Of a DNA stretch of 64,000 nt, positions 17,877 to 26,048 are shown piece after piece; position 1 is the stretch's first letter; the number at the start of each line of letters is the position of its first letter. Below the pieces are notes generated by a model, which was not told the origin of the DNA, searched no databases, and saw only the letters and a program-made list of their open reading frames with translations. Origin of the DNA: CAMNAO01 sp045605145. Lineage in GTDB: Bacteria > Bacillota > Clostridia > Oscillospirales > Oscillospiraceae. Both the position numbers and the translations under genes were made by a program. The stretch covers positions 40,231-104,230 of the forward strand of contig JAZUPH010000080.1 of NCBI GenBank assembly GCA_045605145.1, read 5' to 3'.

Positions 17877-18209
17877 CTATTTCTGCGGCGGGGTATTGTC
17901 CTGTTTATATTTCTCAATTTTGCCGCTGAGCATTTTTGCAAAGCCGGCATCGGTCACGGCGGCGATGGACACGGTACTAAGTCCCAGGGCGCCGCCCAAA
18001 TCGTATTTACTGCAGTCAAGCTCAAGCACCGGGGCGCCGCAAAGCTCTTCAATCTGGCGGGCCCTTTTGACGGTGGATGCACCGGCATCGGCCGTAAGCA
18101 GCACCAACTTCACCTTGCCGCCCCTTGCGGCGGTGCGGACGGTGTCCTCCCCGCTCAGAAGCGCGCCGGCGGCCTTGGCCAGACCCATACTGCGCAGAAT
18201 GTTACGCAT
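17877..18209 (-). CDS. ylxQ: L7Ae/L30e-fold RNA-binding protein, YlxQ family
   Basis: 110 residues from ATG 18209, which has GGAG 8 nt upstream; an ATG 6 nt earlier is too close to that site. Small alpha/beta protein of the ribosomal L7Ae family: LGLAKAAGALLSGEDTV, VKLVLLTADAGASTVKR, PVLELDCSKYDLGGALG. Members bind kink-turn-like RNA; the bacterial YlxQ proteins sit in the nusA-infB operon and their exact partner is not established. Overlaps rnpM by 8 nt. Confidence 0.88.
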   Translation of the reverse strand: MRNILRSMGLAKAAGALLSGEDTVRTAARGGKVKLVLLTADAGASTVKRARQIEELCGAPVLELDCSKYDLGGALGLSTVSIAAVTDAGFAKMLSGKIEKYKQDNTPPQK

Positions 18210-18471
18210 CGTCATTCTCCATCTGTCCGGCCAGAGTATCGTAAATCTCCGGCGGGAACTTCACTTCCAGTGCCCTCTCCAGCGCGTGGGACTTGATGGC
18301 CTTTTTAAGGCACTGGGCATCACGGCACACATAGGCGCCGCGCCCGGGCTTCTTGCCCCGTGTGTCCACGCTCAGTTCCCCTTCGGGTGAGCGCACAACG
18401 CGTACAAGCTCAATCTTCGGCTTCATCTCACGGCAGCCGGTACACTGCCGCATGGGTATCTTCTTGGGCAT
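18202..18471 (-). CDS. rnpM: YlxR/RnpM family protein, RNase P modulator
   Basis: 89 residues. Begins MPKKIPMRQCTGCREMKPK with the family CTGC motif, then LVRVVRSPEGELSVD, GRGAYVCRD and AQCLKKAIK. This DUF448 family lies between nusA and infB in most Firmicutes; the Bacillus member has been reported to bind the RNase P RNA and modulate the enzyme. Only 2 nt separate it from nusA and it overlaps ylxQ. Confidence 0.92.
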   Translation of the reverse strand: MPKKIPMRQCTGCREMKPKIELVRVVRSPEGELSVDTRGKKPGRGAYVCRDAQCLKKAIKSHALERALEVKFPPEIYDTLAGQMENDDA

Positions 18472-18473
18472 AA

Positions 18474-19526
18474 TTATGCCCTGCTTTCCGGACGGATATC
18501 GATCTTATATCCGGTAAGTTTGGCGGCCAGGCGCACGTTCTGCCCCTCTTTGCCGATGGCCAGGGAGAGCTGATTGTCCGGTACGACGACGGAGCAGCTC
18601 TTACCCTCGTCGGCGAGGGTGACGCTGATAACATCAGCCGGTGCAAGGGCGGCGGCGACGAACTGGGCCGCGTCCTCACTCCACTTGACGATGTCGATCT
18701 TCTCACCGCGAAGCTCATTGACGATGGCGCTGACACGGCCGCCCTTGGGACCTACGCAGGCGCCGATAGGCTCAACCGCGGGGTCGGAGCTGTAAACGGC
18801 CATCTTGGTGCGGCTGCCGGCTTCGCGGGCAATGCTCTTGATCTCGACAGTGCCGTCAAAGATCTCGGGCACCTCAAGCTCGAACAGGCGCTTGATGAGG
18901 CCGGGGTGTGTGCGGGAGATGAATACCTGGGGTCCGCGGCGCACCTCAACCACATATACTTTAATGTGGCTGCCAACAGTCAGCACCTCACCGGGGATGC
19001 TTTCACCGGCGGGAAGAGTGGCCTCGGTATACTCGGAATTGGAATTGATCTTGATGGTCACAGCGCCGGTGCGGTCGTCAACGATGGAGACAACGCCGGT
19101 GAGGATCTCATGGGTCTTGGAGGTGAACTCATCATAGACGATGCTGCGCTCAGCCTCACGGATGCCCTGAATGATGACCTGCTTTGCGGCCTGGGCTGCG
19201 ATGCGTCCGAACTTCTTGGTGTCCACGGGTACATTTACCACATCACCGATGCCGGCCTTCTTATTGAACTTCTTCGCCTCATCAATGCTAAGCTCGATAG
19301 CGGGGTTCTCCTTAAGCTCCACCACGGTCTTCTGGATGTACATCTGGATGGTCTTCTTGGTTTCATCCACATTGACCACAACATACTCCTCAGCCTGGGG
19401 ATTATCCTTGCGCAGGGCGGCAAGCAGAGCCTGACGGATGCGCTCGATCATGTACTCTCTGGGGATACCCTTTTCCTTTTCAATCGCGTAAATTGCCTCG
19501 AAGAAGTCGGCGTTCATGGCACTCAT
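18474..19526 (-). CDS. nusA: Transcription termination/antitermination factor NusA
   Basis: 350 residues from ATG 19526 (MSAMNADFFEAIYAIEKEKG); ATG 19517 is also possible. N-terminal RNA-polymerase-binding domain (1-125), S1 domain (about 135-200, GVVSIVDDRTGAVTIKI), KH1 and KH2 (VGPKGGRVSAIVNELRGEKID and LAIGKEGQNVRLAAKLTG). It ends right after KH2, so it lacks the C-terminal acidic repeats of the enterobacterial protein, as usual in Firmicutes. NusA promotes pausing and modulates intrinsic termination. The rimP leader hairpin upstream may be an autoregulatory target. Confidence 0.96.
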   Translation of the reverse strand: MSAMNADFFEAIYAIEKEKGIPREYMIERIRQALLAALRKDNPQAEEYVVVNVDETKKTIQMYIQKTVVELKENPAIELSIDEAKKFNKKAGIGDVVNVPVDTKKFGRIAAQAAKQVIIQGIREAERSIVYDEFTSKTHEILTGVVSIVDDRTGAVTIKINSNSEYTEATLPAGESIPGEVLTVGSHIKVYVVEVRRGPQVFISRTHPGLIKRLFELEVPEIFDGTVEIKSIAREAGSRTKMAVYSSDPAVEPIGACVGPKGGRVSAIVNELRGEKIDIVKWSEDAAQFVAAALAPADVISVTLADEGKSCSVVVPDNQLSLAIGKEGQNVRLAAKLTGYKIDIRPESRA

Positions 19527-19572
19527 TTTTCTACCTGTCCTTTCGGTGATCCTATAATACTTATTCTCTGAT

Positions 19573-20031
19573 TTAAAACTCAATGCGCAGCCTTACGCCG
19601 GCATATTCTTTCTTCTGGAAGGTGATCTGGTCACCGTTATCCGCGGTGATGGTCACGACCCCGTCGGCATAGCCGCTGAGCTTGCCAACATACTCGCGGC
19701 GCCCGTCCCTGGGTGAGTACAGCTTGACGGTAACAGCGCTGCCCATATAGCGCTCAAAATCACCGGGGCGCTTGAGCGCGCGCTCAAGTCCGGGGGAGCC
19801 AACCTCAAACACATAGCTGTCGGGCACAGGATCCTCACGGTCGAGGATCGGGTCAAGAGCGCGGCTTACGGCCTCACAATCGTCGATACCCACGCCGCCC
19901 TCTTTATCGATGAACACGCGCAGATAGTATGTGCCGGCCTCTTTGACATACTCAACATCCCACAGCTCACAGCCGGCGGCAGCAACCACAGGCTCAGCCA
20001 GTTTTGCAACAGTATCGGTTACTTTACTCAT
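19573..20031 (-). CDS. rimP: Ribosome maturation factor RimP
   Basis: 152 residues. Signatures: AGCELWDVEYVKEAGTYYLR, VFIDKEGGVGIDDCEAVSRA, YVFEVGSPGLERAL with the following ERYMGSAVTVKL. RimP helps assembly of the 30S subunit. It is the first gene of the operon and lies behind a promoter at 20139-20167 and a leader with a terminator-like hairpin. The start ATG has GGGAG about 7 nt upstream. Confidence 0.96.
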   Translation of the reverse strand: MSKVTDTVAKLAEPVVAAAGCELWDVEYVKEAGTYYLRVFIDKEGGVGIDDCEAVSRALDPILDREDPVPDSYVFEVGSPGLERALKRPGDFERYMGSAVTVKLYSPRDGRREYVGKLSGYADGVVTITADNGDQITFQKKEYAGVRLRIEF

Positions 20032-20060
20032 AATTCACTCCCGGATTGGGCCAAATGGCC

Positions 20061-20087
20061 AAACAAAAAGAGTGGGGTGACCCACTC
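20061..20087 (-). terminator. Terminator-like hairpin in the rimP-nusA leader (candidate attenuator)
   Basis: On the minus strand: GAGTGGG, loop GTCA-type, CCCACTC (stem 20070-20076 with 20081-20087), followed by CTTTTTG. It lies about 50 nt downstream of the predicted start site and 30 nt before rimP. Just upstream, GCGG/CCGC (about 20088-20110) could form an alternative stem. Confidence 0.65.
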
Positions 20088-20138
20088 GCCTCAGCGGACT
20101 GTGCCGCAGCAACGATGAACTTAAAGCTCTCTACAGCT

Positions 20139-20167
20139 AATATAACACCTTTTGCTCCGCTTTGCAA
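20139..20167 (-). promoter_or_regulatory. Promoter of the rimP-nusA-infB-ribF operon
   Basis: TTGCAA (20162-20167), 17-nt spacer, TATATT (20139-20144) on the minus strand, giving a leader of about 100 nt. Confidence 0.7.
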
Positions 20168-20313
20168 GTATTTTTCCAATCTTTTCATACAATATTGCAA
20201 TTTATTCTCCATTCATGAAAAGTAAGCCATCCAAGGGGATAAAGAAGCAAGCACGAGGCACGGCATGACCGCACTTTTAACATGATTTATATCCAGGTTG
20301 CACCAAATCCCAC

Positions 20314-20342
20314 TTGTGAAAACTGGCGACATGGTATATAGT
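20314..20342 (+). promoter_or_regulatory. Promoter of the ddl-murF operon
   Basis: TTGTGA (20314-20319), 17-nt spacer, TATAGT (20337-20342), about 55 nt before the ddl start. Confidence 0.6.
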
Positions 20343-20397
20343 ATTTAGGACAGTGGATTTAATTCATACCGTGCAACGCGGTAGAATGGGGGATTAC

Positions 20398-21435
20398 ATG
20401 AATATCATCGTACTGTGCGGCGGACTGAGCAGTGAGAGAGACGTGTCGCTCACCAGCGGCGCGCTGGTGACCAAGGCGCTCAGGGAACTGGGACACAGGG
20501 CCGTGCCGGTGGACGTATATTTCGGCTACATGGGTACATATGATGATCCTATTGATATTTTCAACCGGGAGTTGTCCGACCTCGGCCTCAGCATAGGCGA
20601 GGATGCGCCCGATCTTAACACCGTGCGCAGCATGCGCGATCAGGACAATGACAGCATTCTCGGCGACAACGTGATCGAGATCTGCCGGGCTGCGGATCTG
20701 GTGTTTATGGCGCTGCACGGTGCCGAGGGTGAGAACGGCAAGCTGCAGGCGCTGTTCGATGTGATGGACATCCGTTACACCGGCTGCGGGCATCTTGCCA
20801 GCGCAATGGCCATGAATAAAGAGATCGCAAAGCGCGTCATCGCCTCATCCGGCGTGCGCGTACCTCAGGGGCGAGTGGTCAACAAGCATGACGGGCAGTA
20901 TCCCCTGCCTCCCCTGCCCTGCGTGGTAAAGCCCAGAAGCGGCGGCTCCTCCATCGGTACATCTATTGTTAACAACGAGGATGAGTATATCCCCGCGCTG
21001 GAGCTGGGATTTGTGTATGAGGATGATCTGATCGTTGAGGATTACATATCCGGCCGCGAATGTGATGTGGGCGTACTTATGGGCAAGGCTCTGCCCGTCA
21101 TTGAGATCTGCCCCAAGAGCGGATTCTATGACTACAAGAACAAGTATCAGGCGGGCATGACAGATGAATACTGCCCGGCAGACCTTTCCGAGATTGACAC
21201 AGCCGCACTGCAGGATGCAGCGGTAAAGGTTTACAACGCACTGGGGATGGAGGTCTACGGGCGCATAGATTTCATCCTGCGGCAGGACGGTGAGGTTTTC
21301 TGTCTTGAGGCCAACACTCTGCCCGGCATGACCCCGCTTAGTCTCATGCCCCAGGAAGCTGCAGCCGCCGGGATCAGCTATAACCGCCTGTGTGCCGAGA
21401 TTATCGCCGGCTCCATGGCAAAATATGAGCAATGA
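20398..21435 (+). CDS. ddl: D-alanine--D-alanine ligase
   Basis: 345 residues from ATG 20398 (MNIIVLCGGLSSERDVSLTS), preceded by GGGGGA; an upstream ATG at 20386 lacks a site. ATP-grasp enzyme: LHGAEGENGKLQ is the family LHGxxGEDGxxQ motif, KPRSGGSSIGTS binds ATP, FYDYKNKYQAG is the omega loop and CLEANTLPGMTPLSLMPQ the C-terminal metal site. The FYDYKxKY loop is that of D-Ala:D-Ala enzymes, not of D-Ala:D-Lac resistance ligases. Joins two D-alanines for peptidoglycan. 9 nt upstream of murF, whose product uses this dipeptide. Confidence 0.95.
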   Translation: MNIIVLCGGLSSERDVSLTSGALVTKALRELGHRAVPVDVYFGYMGTYDDPIDIFNRELSDLGLSIGEDAPDLNTVRSMRDQDNDSILGDNVIEICRAADLVFMALHGAEGENGKLQALFDVMDIRYTGCGHLASAMAMNKEIAKRVIASSGVRVPQGRVVNKHDGQYPLPPLPCVVKPRSGGSSIGTSIVNNEDEYIPALELGFVYEDDLIVEDYISGRECDVGVLMGKALPVIEICPKSGFYDYKNKYQAGMTDEYCPADLSEIDTAALQDAAVKVYNALGMEVYGRIDFILRQDGEVFCLEANTLPGMTPLSLMPQEAAAAGISYNRLCAEIIAGSMAKYEQ

Positions 21436-21443
21436 GGAATAAT

Positions 21444-22808
21444 ATGACCAGTATAAGTCTTGAAACGATCGCCGCCGTCACAGGCGGTGATCTTGTCATC
21501 GGCGAAAATATGAGCGCCGCGCCCGCAAATGGCATGGTGCGCGACAGCCGCGAAGTAAAGCCGGGCAACATCTTCCTGTGTATCCCGGGTGAGCGGGTGG
21601 ACGGACACAGCTTTGCCAACACCGCGCTGCGTGCCGGTGCGGCCTGCTGCATCGCGCAAAGGCCGCTGGAAAATGCCAAGGGGCCCTATATCCTCGTCCC
21701 CGATGTACTTACTGCCGCCAAGGCGCTGGGCGCGTGGTACCGCAGCCGGCTCCACATTCCAGTTATAGGCATCGTGGGCAGTGTGGGCAAGACCACGGCA
21801 AAAGAGCTGACCGCCGCCGTGCTGAGCGCGAAATACAAGGTGCTGAAAACCAGCGGCAACCTGAATAACGAGCTGGGCGTACCTCTGACGCTGATGAGCA
21901 TTGACGACAGCCACGAGGCCGCAGTGGTGGAGATGGGCATCAGCGACTTTGGTGAGATGGACCGCCTGGGCGCCATGGCGAAGCCCGATATATGCGTATT
22001 TACCGTTGTGGGTCACGCACACCTGGAATTCCTGCACGATCTGGGCGGCGTGCTGCAGGCAAAGGGCGAGGTGTTCCGCCATATGCCGGAGGATGGTCTT
22101 GCCGTTCTCAATGGCGATGACGAGTATCTTCGCGGCTATGACCCGGGTATTAATCGGGTGCTGTGCGGCATGGACGCCGCCTGCGGCGTGAGGGCAGAGA
22201 ATATCGTGGCACACGGCTCCGAAAGTCTTGAGTTCGATATTGCGACCGATACGCTGCGCTTCCCCGTGCGGCTGAACGCCTTCGGCCTGCACATCGTGAC
22301 AAACGCGCTTCTGGCGGCGGCAGTGGGTCTGCGCTGCGGCCTGACGCCGGATGAGATCGCTCACGGTCTTGCCGAATACCGCCCCATAGATGGGCGGGCA
22401 AAGGTGGAAAAGGCCGGCGCGCTGACCGTAATTAACGACTGCTATAACGCAAATCCCGACTCCACCCTGGCTGCGCTGCGTTCATTGGCCACCCTTGAGG
22501 GCGGAAAGTGCGCTATTCTGGGCGACATGAAAGAGCTTGGCCCCGATGAGGATGAGCTGCACCGGCAAATAGGCCGCCAGACTGCCATGCTTGGCATCGA
22601 CCAAGCCATATTCTGCGGTCCTCTTGCAAAGGCCATGGCAGAGGGCCGTCGTGAGGTGGCGCCCGATGCCTCCACCGAGTATTACGCGACCCTTGATGAG
22701 CTTCTTGCACAGGCGCTGCCCCTGGGCGGCGGCATTGCCAACGCACTGGTTAAGGCCAGCCACAGTATGCATTTTGAGCGCATAGTGGCGGCACTTAAGG
22801 AGAGCTGA
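21444..22808 (+). CDS. murF: UDP-MurNAc-tripeptide--D-Ala-D-Ala ligase
   Basis: 454 residues from ATG 21444 (MTSISLETIAAVTGGDL), with GAGGA upstream; a frame opening at the ddl stop overlap is less likely. Mur ligase: VRDSREVKPGNIFLCIPGE is the N-terminal UDP-binding hallmark, GSVGKTT (about 112-118) the P-loop, SGNLNNELGVPLTLM follows, and NDCYNANPDS is the C-terminal domain motif. It adds D-Ala-D-Ala to the UDP-MurNAc-tripeptide in the cytoplasm. Together with ddl it forms a cell-wall precursor pair. Confidence 0.95.
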   Translation: MTSISLETIAAVTGGDLVIGENMSAAPANGMVRDSREVKPGNIFLCIPGERVDGHSFANTALRAGAACCIAQRPLENAKGPYILVPDVLTAAKALGAWYRSRLHIPVIGIVGSVGKTTAKELTAAVLSAKYKVLKTSGNLNNELGVPLTLMSIDDSHEAAVVEMGISDFGEMDRLGAMAKPDICVFTVVGHAHLEFLHDLGGVLQAKGEVFRHMPEDGLAVLNGDDEYLRGYDPGINRVLCGMDAACGVRAENIVAHGSESLEFDIATDTLRFPVRLNAFGLHIVTNALLAAAVGLRCGLTPDEIAHGLAEYRPIDGRAKVEKAGALTVINDCYNANPDSTLAALRSLATLEGGKCAILGDMKELGPDEDELHRQIGRQTAMLGIDQAIFCGPLAKAMAEGRREVAPDASTEYYATLDELLAQALPLGGGIANALVKASHSMHFERIVAALKES

Positions 22809-22810
22809 GT

Positions 22811-23755
22811 ATGCTGACCGAGTATATCTGCACCCCGGAAGACGAAGGGCGCAAGCTGTACGGCATACTGCGGCGCGAGCTGGCACTGAGCCTGACACAG
22901 CTGCGGCGGATAAAACCGGCGGGCGGCATTTTCGTAAACGACGCGCAGGCGCACACGGACTACAGGGTAAAACCCGGTGACAGGGTGCATATCCGGCTGG
23001 ATGCCGTGGAGAAGGCACCGGACCTGATCCCTCAGGACGGCCCTGTGGATGTATTGTGGGAGGGCGAGGGTCTTCTGATCGTCAACAAACCCTGCGGCAT
23101 ACTGGTGCACCCCACCCACGCGCAGCAGATCGACACGCTGGCAAACTATGTAAGCGGTTACCTTCAGCGCAGCTGCGGCTCTGCCGCCTGCCATGTGGTC
23201 AACCGACTTGACAGGGACACCGGCGGAGCCGTGCTTTTCGCCAAAAGTGCCAGGATGAAGCACCTCGCTTCCCTTGCACTGGCGGAAGAGAGCGCGGTGA
23301 AGGAGTATGTTGCTCTTGTGTACGGCGCGTTCAAGGAGCCTTCCGGAATTATCGACCTGCCCATCCGGCGTGAATCGCCGGAGAATATGCGCCGCATCGC
23401 AGCCCCCGACGGACAGAGCGCGCTGACAATATACGAAACGGTGGAGACAGCAGAGGATTTCTCCCTGATGCGTTTTCGCATTGTTACCGGCCGCACCCAC
23501 CAGATCCGCGTGCACTGCTTTGAGAGCGGACACCCTATACTTGGGGACAGACTCTACAAAACGGAAGCATCGGACGCCGTGTCACAGCGGCTGGGGATCG
23601 AGGCGCAGGCTCTGCACGCGTGCAGGCTGGCCTTCCGTGAGGGCCGCAGCGGCGAGTGTGCGGATGTCACGGCGCCGATAGTGCGAAGCGATCTGTCAAA
23701 AATTATCGGAAATTCAAAATTTACTATTGACAAACCCAAGGAGTCTGATATATAA
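22811..23755 (+). CDS. RluA-family pseudouridine synthase
   Basis: 314 residues. N-terminal S4-like region (about 1-65), then the RluA/RluD catalytic domain with HVVNRLDRDTGG (catalytic Asp134), IVNKPCGILVHP and VTGRTHQIRVHC. Enzymes of this class modify 23S rRNA or tRNA; the exact site cannot be assigned from sequence, and Firmicutes carry several paralogues. Starts 2 nt after murF. The end of the gene contains the promoter of the downstream tRNA-Thr. Confidence 0.9.
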   Translation: MLTEYICTPEDEGRKLYGILRRELALSLTQLRRIKPAGGIFVNDAQAHTDYRVKPGDRVHIRLDAVEKAPDLIPQDGPVDVLWEGEGLLIVNKPCGILVHPTHAQQIDTLANYVSGYLQRSCGSAACHVVNRLDRDTGGAVLFAKSARMKHLASLALAEESAVKEYVALVYGAFKEPSGIIDLPIRRESPENMRRIAAPDGQSALTIYETVETAEDFSLMRFRIVTGRTHQIRVHCFESGHPILGDRLYKTEASDAVSQRLGIEAQALHACRLAFREGRSGECADVTAPIVRSDLSKIIGNSKFTIDKPKESDI

Positions 23756-23756
23756 T
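23727..23756 (+). promoter_or_regulatory. Promoter of tRNA-Thr, inside the end of the pseudouridine synthase gene
   Basis: TTGACA (23727-23732), 18-nt spacer, TATAAT (23751-23756). The -10 overlaps the stop codon of the upstream gene. Confidence 0.75.
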
Positions 23757-23791
23757 AGCAAAGCGCTCTGCGACAGCAACCTCATTGATAT

Positions 23792-23867
<76 letters not shown>

Positions 23868-23903
23868 AAAAGACAGCTTTCTTCGGAAGGCTGTCTTTTT
23901 TTG
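23868..23903 (+). terminator. Terminator of tRNA-Thr
   Basis: AAAGACAGC pairs with GCTGTCTTT around a TTCGG-type loop, followed by a run of seven T. Confidence 0.85.
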
Positions 23904-23973
23904 TCTTTTTGCTTTGCAGCGGCTGCGTTGTGCTGCCTTTCTCCCTCACTCACATCCCACAACTGCACAGACA

Positions 23974-24010
23974 CAAAAAAGTGCGCGCATTTTCATGCGC
24001 CCACTTTTTG
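23974..24010 (-). terminator. Terminator of the opp operon
   Basis: On the minus strand, AAAAAGTG-GGCGCATG pairs with TGCGCGCAC-TTTTTT with small bulges, ending in a T run. About 60 nt after oppF. Confidence 0.7.
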
Positions 24011-24072
24011 CTGTAAATATAAAAGCATCGACAATTCGCGACAAACCGCAGGCGGCATGCAGCGCAGCGGGA

Positions 24073-25023
24073 TCAGTTGATCTCGTGGACGCGGCAGCAG
24101 GCCACAAAGTGGTTCGGAGCGACCTCTTCCAGCTTCTGAGGCTCCTGGCAGGCATCAGTTGCGTAGACGCAGCGGGATGCGAAACGGCAGCCAGGCTTGG
24201 GATTGATGGGAGAGGTGATCTCGCCGTGAAGCATGATACGCTTCATGGGGTTGTCCAGGTCGATGGAGGGGATGGCAGACAGCAGAGCCTTGGTGTAAGG
24301 ATGCAGGGGCTGCTCAAACAGCTTCTTGGAGGGGCTGGTCTCGACCATCTGGCCAAGGTACATAACGGCGATGTTGTTGGAAATGTGGCGAACGACGGAC
24401 AGGTCGTGGGTGACGAACATGTAGGTCAGACCCATCTGCTCCTGCAGGTCCATCAGCAGGTTGAGAACCTGAGCCTGAATGGAAACGTCCAGAGCGGAAA
24501 CGGGCTCGTCACACATGATGAACTCGGGGTTGAGAGCCAGAGCGCGGGCGATACCAACGCGCTGACGACGGCCGCCGTCCATCTCATGGGGGTAAGCAAG
24601 ACGAAGTCTCTGCTCAACGCCGACGCGGTCCATCAGCTCATCGGCAGCTTCCTCGATCTCCTTCTTCTTGAAGCGTCTGGAGAGGACGAGAGGCTCCTTA
24701 ATAGTCTCGGACACGGTCATACGGGGGTTCAGAGAGGAGTAGGGATCCTGGAAGATGATCTGCATATTCTCGCGGACCTTCTTAAGTTCCTTGCCCTTGA
24801 TGTTGGTAATGTCCTTACCGTTCATGAAGATCTGGCCGCCGGTAGGCTCATACAGACGGATGAGGGTACGGCCAAGGGTGGACTTACCGCAGCCGGACTC
24901 ACCGACGATACCGATGGTCTCGCCCTTCTCGATCTTGAAGGAAACATCATCAACCGCATGGTTGGTGCCGGCGGGGACGGAGAAGTATTTCTTTACGCCA
25001 CGGGCTTCAATCAATGTGGACAT
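24073..25023 (-). CDS. oppF: Oligopeptide ABC transporter ATP-binding protein OppF
   Basis: 316 residues. Walker A GESGCGKST (about 41-49), Q-loop FQDPYSSLNPRM, Walker B FIMCDEPVSALD, H-loop THDLSVV, and the C-terminal oligopeptide-transport extension (CRFASRCVYATDACQEP) with cysteines. The ABC signature reads MDGGRRQR instead of LSGGQ, a variant met in some clostridial OppF proteins. Works with OppD as the ATPase pair of a type I importer. Last gene of the operon, 3 nt after oppD. Confidence 0.93.
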   Translation of the reverse strand: MSTLIEARGVKKYFSVPAGTNHAVDDVSFKIEKGETIGIVGESGCGKSTLGRTLIRLYEPTGGQIFMNGKDITNIKGKELKKVRENMQIIFQDPYSSLNPRMTVSETIKEPLVLSRRFKKKEIEEAADELMDRVGVEQRLRLAYPHEMDGGRRQRVGIARALALNPEFIMCDEPVSALDVSIQAQVLNLLMDLQEQMGLTYMFVTHDLSVVRHISNNIAVMYLGQMVETSPSKKLFEQPLHPYTKALLSAIPSIDLDNPMKRIMLHGEITSPINPKPGCRFASRCVYATDACQEPQKLEEVAPNHFVACCRVHEIN

Positions 25024-25026
25024 ATC

Positions 25027-26034
25027 TTAACCCTCCTGACTGATAGTTGCGCCGGTCATCATGTTCATATCAACGGACTTGATGCAGCGGCAGAAATGGC
25101 CGGGCTTCACCTCGGTCATGCCGATCTTCTGGGTTCTGCACTCCTCGGTTGCCTTGGGGCAGCGGGGGCTGAATGCACAGCCTTCGGGCAGGTTGGAAGG
25201 ATCGGGGGGCAGGCCGGGGATGGGATGGAGTCTGGTGGAATCGTCATTGAGCTTGGGCAGGGAGCCGAAAAGACCAACGGTGTAAGGATGGGCAGTGTGA
25301 CGGAAAATATCAGACTTCGCACCATACTCAACGACCTCGCCGGCGTAAACGACGGCGACGGTGTCGCAGGTCTCAGCGACGATGCCCAGGTCATGGGTAA
25401 CAAGGATCATGGAGGTGTTGAACTTCTCACGCAGCTCTTTGATCATGTCCAGAACCTGTGCCTGGATGGTAACATCAAGAGCGGTGGTGGGCTCGTCAGC
25501 CAGCAGCAGCTCGGGGTTGCAGGCCAGAGCCATAGCAATGACGACGCGCTGCTTCATGCCGCCGGAGAACTGATAGGGATACTCATTATAACGCTCGCCG
25601 GGAATGCCGACCAGCTCAAGCATCTCAATGGTTCTGGCCTTGGCCTGATCCAGAGTCATCTCATGGTTGTGCAGATGCACGACCTCAGTGATCTGGCCGC
25701 CGACGGTCATAATGGGGTTCAGAGCGGTCATAGGATCCTGGAAGATCATGGCGATCTTATTGCCGCGGATGGAGAGCATCTCCTTCTCGGGCTTCTGCAG
25801 CAGATCCTCGCCGTCCAGATGGATCTCGCCGCCCTTAATCTTGGCCGGGGGATCGGGCAGAATGCGGAGGATAGCCTTGCAGATGGTGGTCTTGCCGGCG
25901 CCGGTCTCACCAACCAGACCGAGGGTCTGGCCCTTATCCAGCTCGAAAGACACGCCGTTGACGGCATGAATGATCTGTCCGCCGGAGGTATACTCAACTA
26001 CGAGATCTTTTACTTCAAGAAATTTTTCACTCAT
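25027..26034 (-). CDS. oppD: Oligopeptide ABC transporter ATP-binding protein OppD
   Basis: 335 residues. Walker A GETGAGKTT, FQDPMTALNPIM, signature FSGGMKQR, Walker B LLADEPTTALDVT, THDLGIV, and the C-terminal cysteine-bearing oligopeptide domain (GCAFSPRCPKATEEC, CRCI). This C-terminal part holds a [4Fe-4S] cluster in some Opp/Dpp ATPases. AGGAGG lies upstream of the ATG. Pairs with OppF. Confidence 0.94.
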   Translation of the reverse strand: MSEKFLEVKDLVVEYTSGGQIIHAVNGVSFELDKGQTLGLVGETGAGKTTICKAILRILPDPPAKIKGGEIHLDGEDLLQKPEKEMLSIRGNKIAMIFQDPMTALNPIMTVGGQITEVVHLHNHEMTLDQAKARTIEMLELVGIPGERYNEYPYQFSGGMKQRVVIAMALACNPELLLADEPTTALDVTIQAQVLDMIKELREKFNTSMILVTHDLGIVAETCDTVAVVYAGEVVEYGAKSDIFRHTAHPYTVGLFGSLPKLNDDSTRLHPIPGLPPDPSNLPEGCAFSPRCPKATEECRTQKIGMTEVKPGHFCRCIKSVDMNMMTGATISQEG

Positions 26035-26048
26035 ATCTCATATCCTCC

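Larger units (their letters stand above)
20032..20397. other. Divergent intergenic region rimP / ddl
   Basis: 366 nt without a gene. It holds the rimP promoter and leader hairpin (minus strand), an AT-rich stretch of no evident content around 20170-20310, and the ddl promoter (plus strand). Confidence 0.7.

Noticed and set aside
14841..18296. A 1151-codon open frame on the plus strand across nrnA, rbfA, infB and ylxQ
   Set aside because: It is antisense to four well-conserved genes, has low-complexity Leu/Gly/Ala/Asp content with no motif, and arises from GC-rich codons in the real frames.
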